From assembly GCA_030584105.1 (NCBI GenBank), contig CP129491.1:1736001-1800000 (forward strand): DNA of 64,000 bases, read 5' to 3'. Positions 9,880 through 17,391 of the stretch are shown in pieces. The notes under the pieces are model-generated. The model was not told where the DNA came from. It searched no databases and worked only from the letters and a program-made list of their open reading frames with translations. This DNA is from UTCHB3 sp002050155 (GTDB lineage Bacteria > Bacteroidota > Ignavibacteria > Ignavibacteriales > Ignavibacteriaceae). The first letter of the stretch is position 1. Each line of letters starts with the position of its first letter. Made by a program: the position numbers and the translations under genes.

Positions 9880-10429
9880 ATGCCCCAGCATCAAAATATT
9901 GAATACAAAAGTGCCTGGAATGATGATTATCTGAAATGGGTTTGCGGTTTTGCAAATGCCGACGGTGGCTTGATTTTCATCGGGAAAGATGACCATGGAA
10001 AGACATTAGGTATTAATAATTATAAGAAATTGATGGAGGACATTCCCAATAAAATCCGTAATTCGATGGGAATCATGGTTGAAGTAAATCTACATGAAGA
10101 GTCAGAAAAGTATTTTATTGAAATGGCTGTCTGAAAATGAATTTATTACTCAAATAGGAAATGTAGGCCGAGGAACTAAGTATAAACTTAATTTACCCAA
10201 TTGACCGCTAATTGACCGAATTGACCACCTAATTGACCGCTAATTGACCGAATTGACCACCTAATTGACCGTTAATTGACCGAATTAACCACCTAATTGA
10301 CCGCTAATTGACCGAAGTATCTTCGAAACAGTCGATTTATTAACAAAAAGAGACTTGAATGAGTTAGTGGAAAAGAGAATTTTAAAACCGTCTGAAACAA
10401 AAGGTGCCGGTTTATTTTACGAATTTTGA
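9880..10429 (+). pseudogene. Wreck of an AlbA_2 (Schlafen-like) / winged-helix protein
   Basis: An 84-codon reading frame (9880-10134) encodes the start of an AlbA_2 DNA-binding domain ('IEYKSAW', 'VCGFANADGGLIFIGKDDHGK'), then stops. Shifting frame at about 10130 gives a winged-helix-like tail ending 'GRGTKYKLNLPN' at 10202-10204, and after a 32-bp repeat array a second winged-helix-like piece (10325-10429) beginning 'ETVDLLTKRDLNELVEKRI' and ending 'GAGLFYEF'. An intact relative of about 550 aa occurs at 53079-54746, so roughly 400 residues of the middle are missing here. I read this as a deletion plus frameshifts, not as a functional short gene. It follows the AIPR gene by 6 bp and was probably once part of the same operon. 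Confidence 0.75.
10199..10315. repeat. 32-bp tandem repeat in the broken AlbA_2 gene
   Basis: About 3.6 copies of a 32-bp unit, each made of three ATTGACC heptamers spaced by 4, 2 and 5 bases (sub-units of 11, 9 and 12 bp). Only one heptamer is altered (ATTAACC). The period is not a multiple of three, so copy-number change would shift the reading frame of the surrounding gene. It occupies the same linker position as the 12-bp repeat in the AlbA_2 gene at 53079-54746, and both arrays contain the string TGACCACCT. Confidence 0.9.
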
Positions 10430-10647
10430 ATCGCTCAATAATTGCGTTAATCGCGCCAAATACACTGTAATCGCGCAATGAATGAGCCATAATTCACCCC
10501 ATAGCTATTCTTGACGGCAACTATTTCTGAAATTAACCGGATACTGAGACCTCTCGAGGAGAGTGTATTCGAGGGCACTATGAGTAAAACTGCTGTCTCG
10601 ATAAACAATATCTAAAAGTATTTATAAGGGGTTTTATTAAGTTTTAC

Positions 10648-10675
10648 TGTAATGCTTCAAGTGGAAATGGAATTT
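10648..10675 (+). repeat. Left terminal inverted repeat of the IS element
   Basis: Starts TGTAATGCTTCA; its counterpart at the right end reads TGTACTGGTTCA on the complementary strand, with a second matching block GAATTT. The end position is fixed by the flanking TTAC duplication. Confidence 0.85.
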
Positions 10676-10720
10676 CGTAAATTTATTTAATGTAAAATAA
10701 TAAAAAAGGAGATTCCTTTC

Positions 10721-11035
10721 ATGCAAACGAAAAAGAGATTCACCCCCGAGCAAAAAGTCATCATTCTCAGAGAACTTCTTGAGAATAAACTATCCATCAG
10801 CCAAGTCGCTGAGAAGTACGGTATTCATGTCAACGATATATACGCATGGAAAAAGAAACTCTTCGAAAATGCAACATCGATTTTTGCTAAGAGCGCAGGC
10901 AAGTCTGCTGAAGAACGGCTGAGTTCAGGCAAAGTAGAGCAACTCGAAGAGAAGCTCCGCAAAAGGGATGAAGCTATATCATTCCTCCTTAGAGAGAACA
11001 TAGAAATAAAAAAAAGTATCGGTGGGGATCTCTGA
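10721..11035 (+). CDS. IS3-family transposase OrfA (helix-turn-helix)
   Basis: 104 aa. The N-terminal half is an HTH_Tnp_1 domain ('RFTPEQKVIILRELLE' ... 'SQVAEKYGIHVNDIYAWKKKL') that recognises the IS ends; the C-terminal half is a leucine-zipper-like coiled coil ('VEQLEEKLRKRDEAISFLL') used for multimerisation. A good ribosome-binding site (AAAAGGAGA, about 10 bp upstream) precedes the ATG. It overlaps the -1 frame of OrfB, so it serves both as a regulator and as the N-terminal part of the fused transposase. Confidence 0.92.
   Translation: MQTKKRFTPEQKVIILRELLENKLSISQVAEKYGIHVNDIYAWKKKLFENATSIFAKSAGKSAEERLSSGKVEQLEEKLRKRDEAISFLLRENIEIKKSIGGDL
11008..11016 (+). other. Probable programmed -1 ribosomal frameshift site of the IS
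   Basis: A run of eight A followed by G (codons ATA AAA AAA AGT in the OrfA frame) lies inside the overlap between OrfA (stop 11033-11035) and the open OrfB frame (open from 10993). A slip of one base back on AAA AAA joins OrfA to OrfB, as is known for many IS3 elements. No stimulatory structure was modelled. Confidence 0.65.
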
Positions 11036-11088
11036 ATGGGCTTTGGGTTGAACCTGATATTCGAGACTCAATTATTCGGTTTATTCAG

Positions 11089-11991
11089 ATGATAAGTCCC
11101 ATAACAGACTACACCATTAAATCGCTACTGACTCTAATAGGTATTAGTACCGCGAAGTTTTATGATTGGAGGAAACGATCAGGTACCGGTAACAGGCATA
11201 ACGGTAAAATACCAAAGGGAGGTTATCTCCTAAATTGGGAGAGAAAGGCCATCATTGACTATGCCCGTGAACACCCGGGAGAAGGGTACCGAAGACTGAC
11301 TTATTTGATGCTCGATGCTGATGTTGTTGCCGTAAGTCCTTCTACTACATACCGTGTTCTAAAATCTGCAGGACTGCTTAACCGATGGAATACGGTTAAA
11401 AGTTCGAAGAAAGGAACGGGGTTTGTTCAGCCAACAGGCATTCACCAACATTGGCACACTGATATTAAATATGTTAACTTCAAAGGTTCTTTCTTGTTTT
11501 TGATCTCCGTGATCGACGGATACAGTCGCTATATTGTCCATCACGAACTCAGGACAAATATGCAGGAGATTGATGTTCAGATCACTCTTCAGAGAGCCCT
11601 TGAGAAATGTGAGGGTTACCGTCCTAGGATCATTTCCGACAACGGCTCTCAATTTGTCTCTAAGGACTTTGCAGCATTCCTAAGGTTTGCCGGACTCGAG
11701 CACATCAGAACCTCTGTCAGTTATCCGCAAGCTAACGGCAAAATTGAACGGTATCACCGAACCATCAGGAGAGAGTGTATTGCAAGAATTTCGATGATTG
11801 ATCTTGATGATGCAAGAGAGCAGGTGGGAAAGTTTATTGACTATTATAATACCGAACGACTACACTCTTCCTTGTTCTTTTTGACTCCGGAAGACTTTTT
11901 ATTTAACCGTGTAGATGCTAAATTAAAGGAGAGAAACAAAAAACTTTTGAACGCTAAATTACTAAGGATGAAGGTGCAGGATTATGCCTGA
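11089..11991 (+). CDS. IS3-family transposase OrfB (DDE integrase core)
   Basis: 300 aa from the first ATG, but the frame is open upstream to 10993, so the natural product is probably an OrfAB fusion made by frameshifting. The HTH_21 region ('IIDYAREHPGEGYRRLTYLML') precedes the rve/DDE catalytic core: 'HWHTDIKYVNF' (first D), 'RIISDNGSQFVS' (second D) and 'NGKIERYHRTIRRE' (E). The C-terminal 'YYNTERLHSSLFFLTPEDF' is the usual IS3 ending. All catalytic acids are present, so the element should be transposition-competent. Confidence 0.94.
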   Translation: MISPITDYTIKSLLTLIGISTAKFYDWRKRSGTGNRHNGKIPKGGYLLNWERKAIIDYAREHPGEGYRRLTYLMLDADVVAVSPSTTYRVLKSAGLLNRWNTVKSSKKGTGFVQPTGIHQHWHTDIKYVNFKGSFLFLISVIDGYSRYIVHHELRTNMQEIDVQITLQRALEKCEGYRPRIISDNGSQFVSKDFAAFLRFAGLEHIRTSVSYPQANGKIERYHRTIRRECIARISMIDLDDAREQVGKFIDYYNTERLHSSLFFLTPEDFLFNRVDAKLKERNKKLLNAKLLRMKVQDYA

Positions 11992-12016
11992 CTTTCTACA
12001 TTATTTTCAACTGTTA

Positions 12017-12044
12017 AAATTCTGTTTTCCGCTGAACCAGTACA
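12017..12044 (-). repeat. Right terminal inverted repeat of the IS element
   Basis: Complement of the left end with 20 of 28 matching bases; followed directly by the TTAC target duplicate at 12045-12048. It lies 26 bp after the OrfB stop. Confidence 0.85.
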
Positions 12045-12085
12045 TTACTATCACCAGATGGAATTCTTCTTCGTAATCTTTTTTG

Positions 12086-12190
12086 AATATCTATGTAAAC
12101 CTGTGATCTTCAGTGTAATTTATAATCTTTGTGTAAACCTGTGATTTCTGTATAAGGCTTTAATCTCTTTGCAAACCTATATTTTTAGTT
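12086..12190. repeat. Three degenerate copies of a 38-bp direct repeat
   Basis: The string GTAAACCTGTGAT starts at 12095 and 12133, with a decayed third copy (GCAAACCTAT) at 12171, i.e. a strict 38-bp period. It lies in the 428-bp AT-rich spacer between the IS right end and the AAA ATPase gene; I see no gene in this spacer. Confidence 0.7.
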
Positions 12191-12434
12191 TAGATTTAAT
12201 TCCTATCTGAAAATTTCAAAAAAATGTCTGATGCCAAAGAAACCTACCTTGCTTATATTTTTATAAGTTTGAAAACAGAAGAAATTTTCGTTGAGTTTTT
12301 AATATATTGGAATAATATAACATATCGGTTATATTTGTGAGAAAAATATAGAAAATAGTAAAAAACAGGTCGGATTAAAAAATAGAAACTATAAACTATC
12401 TTTTAACTTTTAATCTCTTAAATGGTTTAATAAC

Positions 12435-12442
12435 TATCTTTG
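12435..12442 (+). promoter_or_regulatory. Bacteroidetes-type -7 element before the AAA/protease cassette
   Basis: TATCTTTG matches the Bacteroidota -7 consensus TAnnTTTG exactly and lies 30 bp before the ATG of the AAA ATPase. A convincing -33 TTG is not obvious, so this is a candidate only. It would drive both genes of the cassette. Confidence 0.4.
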
Positions 12443-12472
12443 TAAATTTAATTAATTTTTCTGCAGTTCAAA

Positions 12473-13471
12473 ATGAATCAGGCACTATTAACTCGGTTAT
12501 TCAAAACAATCGAAGGCTCTCAAGAATCACCTTTGGTCAAGGTAGCTTTCAATATTATAGAAGAAGAAAAAAAGAAAGGTCACATAAAGTTAGCGGCAAA
12601 ATTAAATTCGATTTTACAGCACAATATTGCAAAACTTAATACTAATAGACCGACCTTTAAATTAGCTAAAGAATCTACCTATAAAATTCCTGTCGATCGA
12701 AGATATAAGTTACCTTTAGCTATTCATATAGAGCATGAGTATCTGCGCTACGAAATGGTACTTCCCCTTGAGGTAGAAAGTAAAATTTTACGGATTGAAA
12801 AAGAATATTTAGCAAAAGAACGATTAGCTCATCACGGGTTAAAACCACGAAAAAAAATACTTCTATATGGAGCTTCCGGATGTGGTAAAAGTATGGCAGC
12901 AGAACGAATCGCCTGGGAATTGGGATTACCATTTTATAAAGTTCGCTTTGATTCAATAATTTCATCATATCTGGGGGAATCAGCTTCCAATTTACAGAAT
13001 CTCTTTGAAAGTATAGAAGATTTTCCTTGTGTCTTACTTTTGGATGAATTTGACATCATTGGTAAACAAAGAAATATTACTTCTAATGATGTTGGAGAAA
13101 TTCACAGAATTGTAAACATATTATTAGGGCTACTTGAAGAGTATGATGGCGCCGGGATATTGATCGCCACAACAAATTTAGAAGGTAGTTTAGATAAAGC
13201 TCTTTTCAGAAGATTTGATGATTTTATTGAATTGCCCAAACCAACAGACAAAGAAATTGTTGAGTTAATGAAAATGACTCTTTCAGCCTTAAAAATCAGC
13301 AAAAAAATTAATTTTGAAAACTACGCGAAAGAACTGCAAGGGCTCTCTTATGCTATTATCGTTAAAATTGCTAACGATGCTGCAAAAAAAGCAATTATAA
13401 ATGCCAACCAAATTATTTCTCCGGAAGATTTCGCAAAAGCAGTAGAAGAAAATCTTGCGCTTAACAAATAA
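12473..13471 (+). CDS. AAA+ ATPase partner of a subtilisin-like protease
   Basis: 332 aa. An N-terminal helical region (1-90) precedes a classic AAA module: Walker A 'GASGCGKSM' (about 133-141), Walker B 'CVLLLDEFDIIG' (about 184-195), sensor 1 'ILIATTN' and the arginine finger 'ALFRRFDDFIELP', then a small lid domain. It resembles the proteasome/FtsH class of AAA ATPases without a protease domain of its own. The S8 protease gene starts 5 bp after its stop, so the two are translated together. Such AAA-S8 pairs recur in bacterial accessory regions; a role as ATP-driven regulator or unfoldase for the protease is inferred, defence function is suggested by the neighbourhood. Confidence 0.88.
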   Translation: MNQALLTRLFKTIEGSQESPLVKVAFNIIEEEKKKGHIKLAAKLNSILQHNIAKLNTNRPTFKLAKESTYKIPVDRRYKLPLAIHIEHEYLRYEMVLPLEVESKILRIEKEYLAKERLAHHGLKPRKKILLYGASGCGKSMAAERIAWELGLPFYKVRFDSIISSYLGESASNLQNLFESIEDFPCVLLLDEFDIIGKQRNITSNDVGEIHRIVNILLGLLEEYDGAGILIATTNLEGSLDKALFRRFDDFIELPKPTDKEIVELMKMTLSALKISKKINFENYAKELQGLSYAIIVKIANDAAKKAIINANQIISPEDFAKAVEENLALNK

Positions 13472-13476
13472 TCAGC

Positions 13477-15939
13477 ATGGAAAAATTCCCGCATCTAAAA
13501 TTTTCTGAAAGGTTAGTTGGGCCCGCTAATTTTAAGGTAGGCGGAAATATCAATCCAACTTCAGAAGAAAATAAAAAAAATAGGGGTAGGCATTGTGAAG
13601 ATTTATTAAAAAATTCGTTTGCAATAAATTCAGAATGGGGGAAGCACATTTCACAAAGACAATCGCTTAATCTCGCTCCTTTAGAGAAAAACATACAACC
13701 AATATTTATTCAATTTAATCCGGATTTAGTTGCTGAAGTTGATTTTAATCTTACAAAATTTGGAATAGAAATTATTTCTGAAGAAGATGATGGTTATATA
13801 GTTGGCGCTTCATTAGATAGCCTTAAAAGTTTAGAAAATAAAATCAGAGGGTTTTCAAAAACAGAAAGAGGTAGTGCTAAAGTTGCAGATTTATGGAGAA
13901 TTATTGATGGAGATAGGGCTGAATGGAAACCACCACGAATACTTTCTCCTGATTTGTTGACTAAGTGGGCATCTATTGAAGAAAATGAAATTTATGAGGT
14001 AGAAGTATCTATCGCATTTGACAAGCCAATTGGAAAAGAACCTGATAATACAAAAAAAGGCGGTAAAACCCGCTTAAAAAAATTTAAGGATAAGTTAAAT
14101 GAAAGAGATACTTTATTAGAGAAGAGACAAACCGATTTTCAAGAGTTTATTGGATTTTATAAAGCAACATTTAAGAGTTCGATCATTGAACTTGAAGACA
14201 GTTTTGGTTGTCAAATTTCAATCTGTGGGAAAGGGTTGAAAGATTTAGTAGTAAACTATCCGTTTGTTTTTGAGGTTAATGAGGTTGAAGAGATTGAACG
14301 AATGGATGATATCGAAACCGGAACTGTAGATTTCAATTTTGAGATAATGCCACCCGAGGATGAAGCGCCGGAAGTCGGTATTATTGATAGTGGAATTATG
14401 GAATATCATCGCTTTCTGGAGCCGGCTATTATTCACGAAAACTCTAAATCCTATCTCTCGAATGATACAACTACAAATGATTTGGTTAAGAATGGAGGGC
14501 ACGGAACAAAAGTTGCCGGTGCAGTTTTATACCCAAACGGCATTTCCCATATTCAAGGCAAATATCAACTCCCTTGCTTTATAAGAAATCTGAGGGTTTT
14601 AGACCGGAACAATCTTTTAAAACATAAGAATCCCGCGGAACTCGTACAAAAAATTGTGAGTGAAAATTCTGAATGCAGAGTTTTTAATCTTTCAATAAAT
14701 TCTACGGTACCTTTTAGAGTCAAACACATGAGCTTGTGGGCAGCAATGCTTGATAAGTTAATACATGAAAAAAATGTGTTGTTCATAGCCTCAGCAGGCA
14801 ATATATTACGGGATAATATCAGACATTATTTCAATATTAAAAAGCCGTATCCTGAATATTTAGAAGAGCAAGCTTGTCGGTTAGCTAATCCAGCGCAGAG
14901 TAGTTTTGCTATTGTTGTTGGCTCTGTCAATCATTTATCTCTCGATAATGCGTACTGGCAATCTATCGGTAATAAGGACGACATAGCTCCTTATTCCAGA
15001 ATTGGAACCGGTATTTGGGGTCATATAAAACCCGATGTTGTAGAATATGGCGGAGGAATGCAAATTTCAAAAAATGGGATTAATCTTATAAATACCAAGG
15101 AAACAGGCATTGAGTTAGTCCGTTCAACTCTTAACGGAGGAAAAGCTTTTGATAAAGAAAGTAGTGGCACCTCTTTTGCAGCTCCGAAAGTAGCTCATAT
15201 TATTGCTGAATTGTTGAAAATTTACAAAGATGAAAATATTAATTTGTTGAGAGCTTTATTAGCTCAGGGAGCAAGACTGCCAAAAGACTTTTTTCAAAAT
15301 CCAACAGTTTCAAGCATTAAATATTTTGGATATGGAATTCCTTCTCTTAAAAGAGTTACAAAAAATACTGAACATCGAATTACATTTTATAATACAAATA
15401 GCATAACTGCTAAAGAAGCGCAATTATATTCGTTGAAATTACCTCAAGAAATTAGAGGACAAGGTGATGATTTTGAAATCCTTCTTGAAGTTACTTTGGC
15501 ATATACAGCTAAAATAAGAAGAACAAGGCAGAGAACAAAATCTTATCTTTCTACTTGGTTAGAATGGAAGAGTAGTAATCTAAATGATTCCTTTGAAGAT
15601 TTTAGGCAAAGGACCTTCTCCCAAATGAAAGACGGAGTTTCCGATGGTTTGGAAAGTAATATTGCAGATAGAATTAAGTGGAAAATACGAGAAAGAGAAA
15701 ATTGGGGAACTGTTCGGGGTATAAATCGAAATTACAGTACTCTACAAAAAGATTGGGCGATACTTAAATCTTATGAGTTACCTGAAGAGTTACTTTTCGC
15801 TGTTATTGCGCATAAAGGCTGGGATATGAATAATGAGCCTGTTCCTTATGCTATTGTTGTTTCTATTGAAATATTAGGTGCGGAAATTCCAATTTATGAT
15901 GCTATAAAAATTGAAAATGAAGTGGAAATTAGCGTCTAA
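13477..15939 (+). CDS. Large intracellular subtilisin-like serine protease (S8)
   Basis: 820 aa with no signal peptide. The catalytic triad is complete: D304 in 'VGIIDSGI', H342 in 'GGHGTKVAGAV' and S566 in 'SSGTSFAAPKVAHI', with the oxyanion Asn in 'IASAGN' near residue 443. The first 290 residues are an uncharacterised mixed domain and the last 200 another ('LYSLKLPQEIRGQGDDFEILLEVTL...'), both apparently specific to this protease type. The gene is coupled to the AAA ATPase upstream. It lies at the end of a phage-defence island beside a tRNA. An ATPase-gated suicide or effector-processing protease is a reasonable hypothesis, not shown by the sequence. Confidence 0.9.
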   Translation: MEKFPHLKFSERLVGPANFKVGGNINPTSEENKKNRGRHCEDLLKNSFAINSEWGKHISQRQSLNLAPLEKNIQPIFIQFNPDLVAEVDFNLTKFGIEIISEEDDGYIVGASLDSLKSLENKIRGFSKTERGSAKVADLWRIIDGDRAEWKPPRILSPDLLTKWASIEENEIYEVEVSIAFDKPIGKEPDNTKKGGKTRLKKFKDKLNERDTLLEKRQTDFQEFIGFYKATFKSSIIELEDSFGCQISICGKGLKDLVVNYPFVFEVNEVEEIERMDDIETGTVDFNFEIMPPEDEAPEVGIIDSGIMEYHRFLEPAIIHENSKSYLSNDTTTNDLVKNGGHGTKVAGAVLYPNGISHIQGKYQLPCFIRNLRVLDRNNLLKHKNPAELVQKIVSENSECRVFNLSINSTVPFRVKHMSLWAAMLDKLIHEKNVLFIASAGNILRDNIRHYFNIKKPYPEYLEEQACRLANPAQSSFAIVVGSVNHLSLDNAYWQSIGNKDDIAPYSRIGTGIWGHIKPDVVEYGGGMQISKNGINLINTKETGIELVRSTLNGGKAFDKESSGTSFAAPKVAHIIAELLKIYKDENINLLRALLAQGARLPKDFFQNPTVSSIKYFGYGIPSLKRVTKNTEHRITFYNTNSITAKEAQLYSLKLPQEIRGQGDDFEILLEVTLAYTAKIRRTRQRTKSYLSTWLEWKSSNLNDSFEDFRQRTFSQMKDGVSDGLESNIADRIKWKIRERENWGTVRGINRNYSTLQKDWAILKSYELPEELLFAVIAHKGWDMNNEPVPYAIVVSIEILGAEIPIYDAIKIENEVEISV

Positions 15940-16027
15940 TTTCTTTGGTTAATTTCACCGCCATCCGCATTGCATTTGAATTACACTATCTTGAAAACAA
16001 AATAGATGATTCAGTTTGATACAAAAA

Positions 16028-16062
16028 AAAACGGAAACTGATTTTTAAAACAATTTCCGTTT
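16028..16062 (-). terminator. Rho-independent terminator of the tRNA-Arg gene
   Basis: Stem AAACGGAAACTG (from about 16029) pairs with CAATTTCCGTTT (16051-16062), with one G-U pair and a 10-nt A/T loop. On the minus strand it is followed by a run of T. It begins exactly at the tRNA 3' end and may also stop transcripts from the protease gene on the + strand only weakly, because no T run follows on that side. Confidence 0.75.
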
Positions 16063-16136
16063 GGTACCCCCGGCAGGAATCGAACCTGCGCGCATGGCTC
16101 CGGAGGCCATCGCTCTATCCACTGAGCTACGGGGGC
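16062..16136 (-). tRNA. tRNA-Arg (anticodon CCG), CCA encoded
   Basis: The complement folds into a full cloverleaf: acceptor GCCCCCG with CGGGGGT, D arm GCTCAGTGGATAGAGC, anticodon stem ATGGC/GCCAT with loop CTCCGGA (anticodon CCG, reading CGG), and T arm GCAGG-TTCGATT-CCTGC. The 3' CCA is genomic. Its 3' end points toward the defence island, the usual orientation when a tRNA served as an integration site. It marks the boundary to ordinary chromosomal genes. Confidence 0.96.
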
Positions 16137-16363
16137 ATGTTTCACTTCTGCAATTTTTTGCCGTTAATTAATCTGCTATCCGCTGATTAACCAAAAATCT
16201 TCATTGCAAATATACGGAATTTCAAAATGATGATTTGAGTAAATCGTTAAAGGTCATATACTATCTGCAAATCAATAAAAATTACAAACCTACTTGCAAA
16301 CCAGCCAAAATCCCTCTAAAAAAGATCTTTGAACCATTTTTGCAACAATAACCCTCAGGTAAT

Positions 16364-16474
16364 CAGGTTTTAGTGTTGTCATAGACTGTATTACACAACA
16401 AAACCAAACAGCTCTTCGCAATATTTACAACTCCCGACTTACCGCCATAGATTGTATTACATCATAAACCAAAA
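16364..16474. repeat. Two direct copies of a ~30-bp sequence 66 bp apart
   Basis: ATAGACTGTATTACA (16381) recurs as ATAGATTGTATTACA (16447), each followed by a related A/C-rich tail ending near AAACC. The 66-bp distance equals a 36-bp repeat plus a 30-bp spacer of a CRISPR array, but there are only two units, the second is degenerate and no cas gene is in the window. It lies in the 400-bp gene-free stretch 16137-16536. Confidence 0.5.
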
Positions 16475-16499
16475 AACCCCGAAAAATTCGGGGTTTTTT
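16471..16499 (-). terminator. Terminator of the exbBD-tonB operon
   Basis: AAAAAACCCCGAA-AAA-TTCGGGGTTTTTT is a perfect palindromic stem with T runs on both strands, so it can act in both directions. It lies about 38 bp beyond the tonB stop, the expected distance. Confidence 0.9.
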
Positions 16500-16536
16500 G
16501 TCAGAGTAAGTAATTAAGAAAAACTATTAGTTTCCT

Positions 16537-17382
16537 TTATTGAAGCTGGAATCTAATCGGCACGGTAACCTGAACATTCACGGGTTGCCCGTTCTGTTTA
16601 CCGGGGTTCCAGCGGGGCATCATCATAACCACCCGTAGCGCCTCTTCGTCACAACCGCCACCAATACCTCTGGCGATTCTGGGGCTTGAGATCTGCCCTG
16701 TTTTAGAAACAGTAAACGAAACAATTACCTGCCCTTCAACACCCGCTCTCTTTGCGATTTCCGGATATTGAATGTTCGAGCTTAAGAATGCGTAAAGCGC
16801 ACCGTCACCACCGGGGAAAGAAGGCATTTCTTCGGCAAAAGTAAACACTTTGTTATCTTCAACCTTTTGCTTGTTCACATCCTCTTTCACCACTTCCGGT
16901 TTTTTCTCTTCCAGTTCGTTAGAGAAGTCAACATTTGCGTCGCTTCTGATGTCACCGCCGCCATCCACACCTTCGCGGGTAACCTTACCGATATTTTTAT
17001 CTTTCAGGTCTTCAACCGAAGGCGGAGCTTCTTCCTTGACCAATTCGTCAGGTTTAATAACGGGCGGCGTGAACTTGACGGAAGCACGCTCAGGGTCTTT
17101 CTTCTCCTGTTCTTTGAAGATGGTTTTTTGAGCCTCTTGTTCTTTCTTCTCTTTAAGCGCCTGAAGTTGTGCCTGCACATCCATCGTAACCACTTCTTCT
17201 TTCTTTTCTTCCGGCTTCAGGGCTTTCAGAATTTGCGGCATAGAAACAGCCGTTGAAAAGAAGATAATAGTAGCGATCAGAGAGATAGACAAGAAAGTAC
17301 CGTAGAGTTTGCGCAGAACATAGGCACCATAATCCTTGTTCTTCAAGGCAAAAACAATATCAGTTAAATCCATTTTAGCCAT
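16537..17382 (-). CDS. tonB: TonB-type energy transducer
   Basis: 281 aa. A single N-terminal membrane helix (about 28-48) anchors the protein in the inner membrane; a long Glu/Lys/Pro-rich periplasmic stalk (about 50-180) follows; the last 90 residues are the TonB C-terminal domain ('FPGGDGALYAFLSSNIQYP', 'GVEGQVIVSFTVSKTGQI', 'CDEEALRVVMMMPRW', ending in 'VTVPIRFQL'). It passes proton-motive energy to outer-membrane receptors. It is the last gene of the operon, 9 bp after the second exbD, and is followed by a strong terminator. The domain pattern is that of Bacteroidota TonB proteins. Confidence 0.94.
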   Translation of the reverse strand: MAKMDLTDIVFALKNKDYGAYVLRKLYGTFLSISLIATIIFFSTAVSMPQILKALKPEEKKEEVVTMDVQAQLQALKEKKEQEAQKTIFKEQEKKDPERASVKFTPPVIKPDELVKEEAPPSVEDLKDKNIGKVTREGVDGGGDIRSDANVDFSNELEEKKPEVVKEDVNKQKVEDNKVFTFAEEMPSFPGGDGALYAFLSSNIQYPEIAKRAGVEGQVIVSFTVSKTGQISSPRIARGIGGGCDEEALRVVMMMPRWNPGKQNGQPVNVQVTVPIRFQLQ

Positions 17383-17391
17383 TTTTCACTC

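Larger units (their letters stand above)
10648..12044 (+). mobile_element. Complete IS3-family insertion sequence, 1397 bp, with TTAC target duplication
   Basis: The ends are imperfect terminal inverted repeats beginning TGTA (10648-10675 against 12017-12044, 20 of 28 positions identical by eye). The bases just outside are TTAC on both sides (10644-10647 and 12045-12048), a 4-bp target duplication. Inside are an OrfA/OrfB pair with OrfB in the -1 frame relative to OrfA, the classic IS3 layout. Intact frames and duplicated target indicate a recent insertion. It lies between the AlbA_2 wreck and the AAA/protease cassette and does not itself interrupt a recognisable gene. Confidence 0.93.

Noticed and set aside
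10293..10490. 65-codon minus-strand frame over the 32-bp repeat
   Set aside because: It is the complement of the repeat array and the winged-helix remnant; no ribosome-binding site or family match.
12001..12472. Small gene between IS and AAA ATPase
   Set aside because: Only very short frames without ribosome-binding sites; stretch is dominated by the 38-bp repeat and AT runs.
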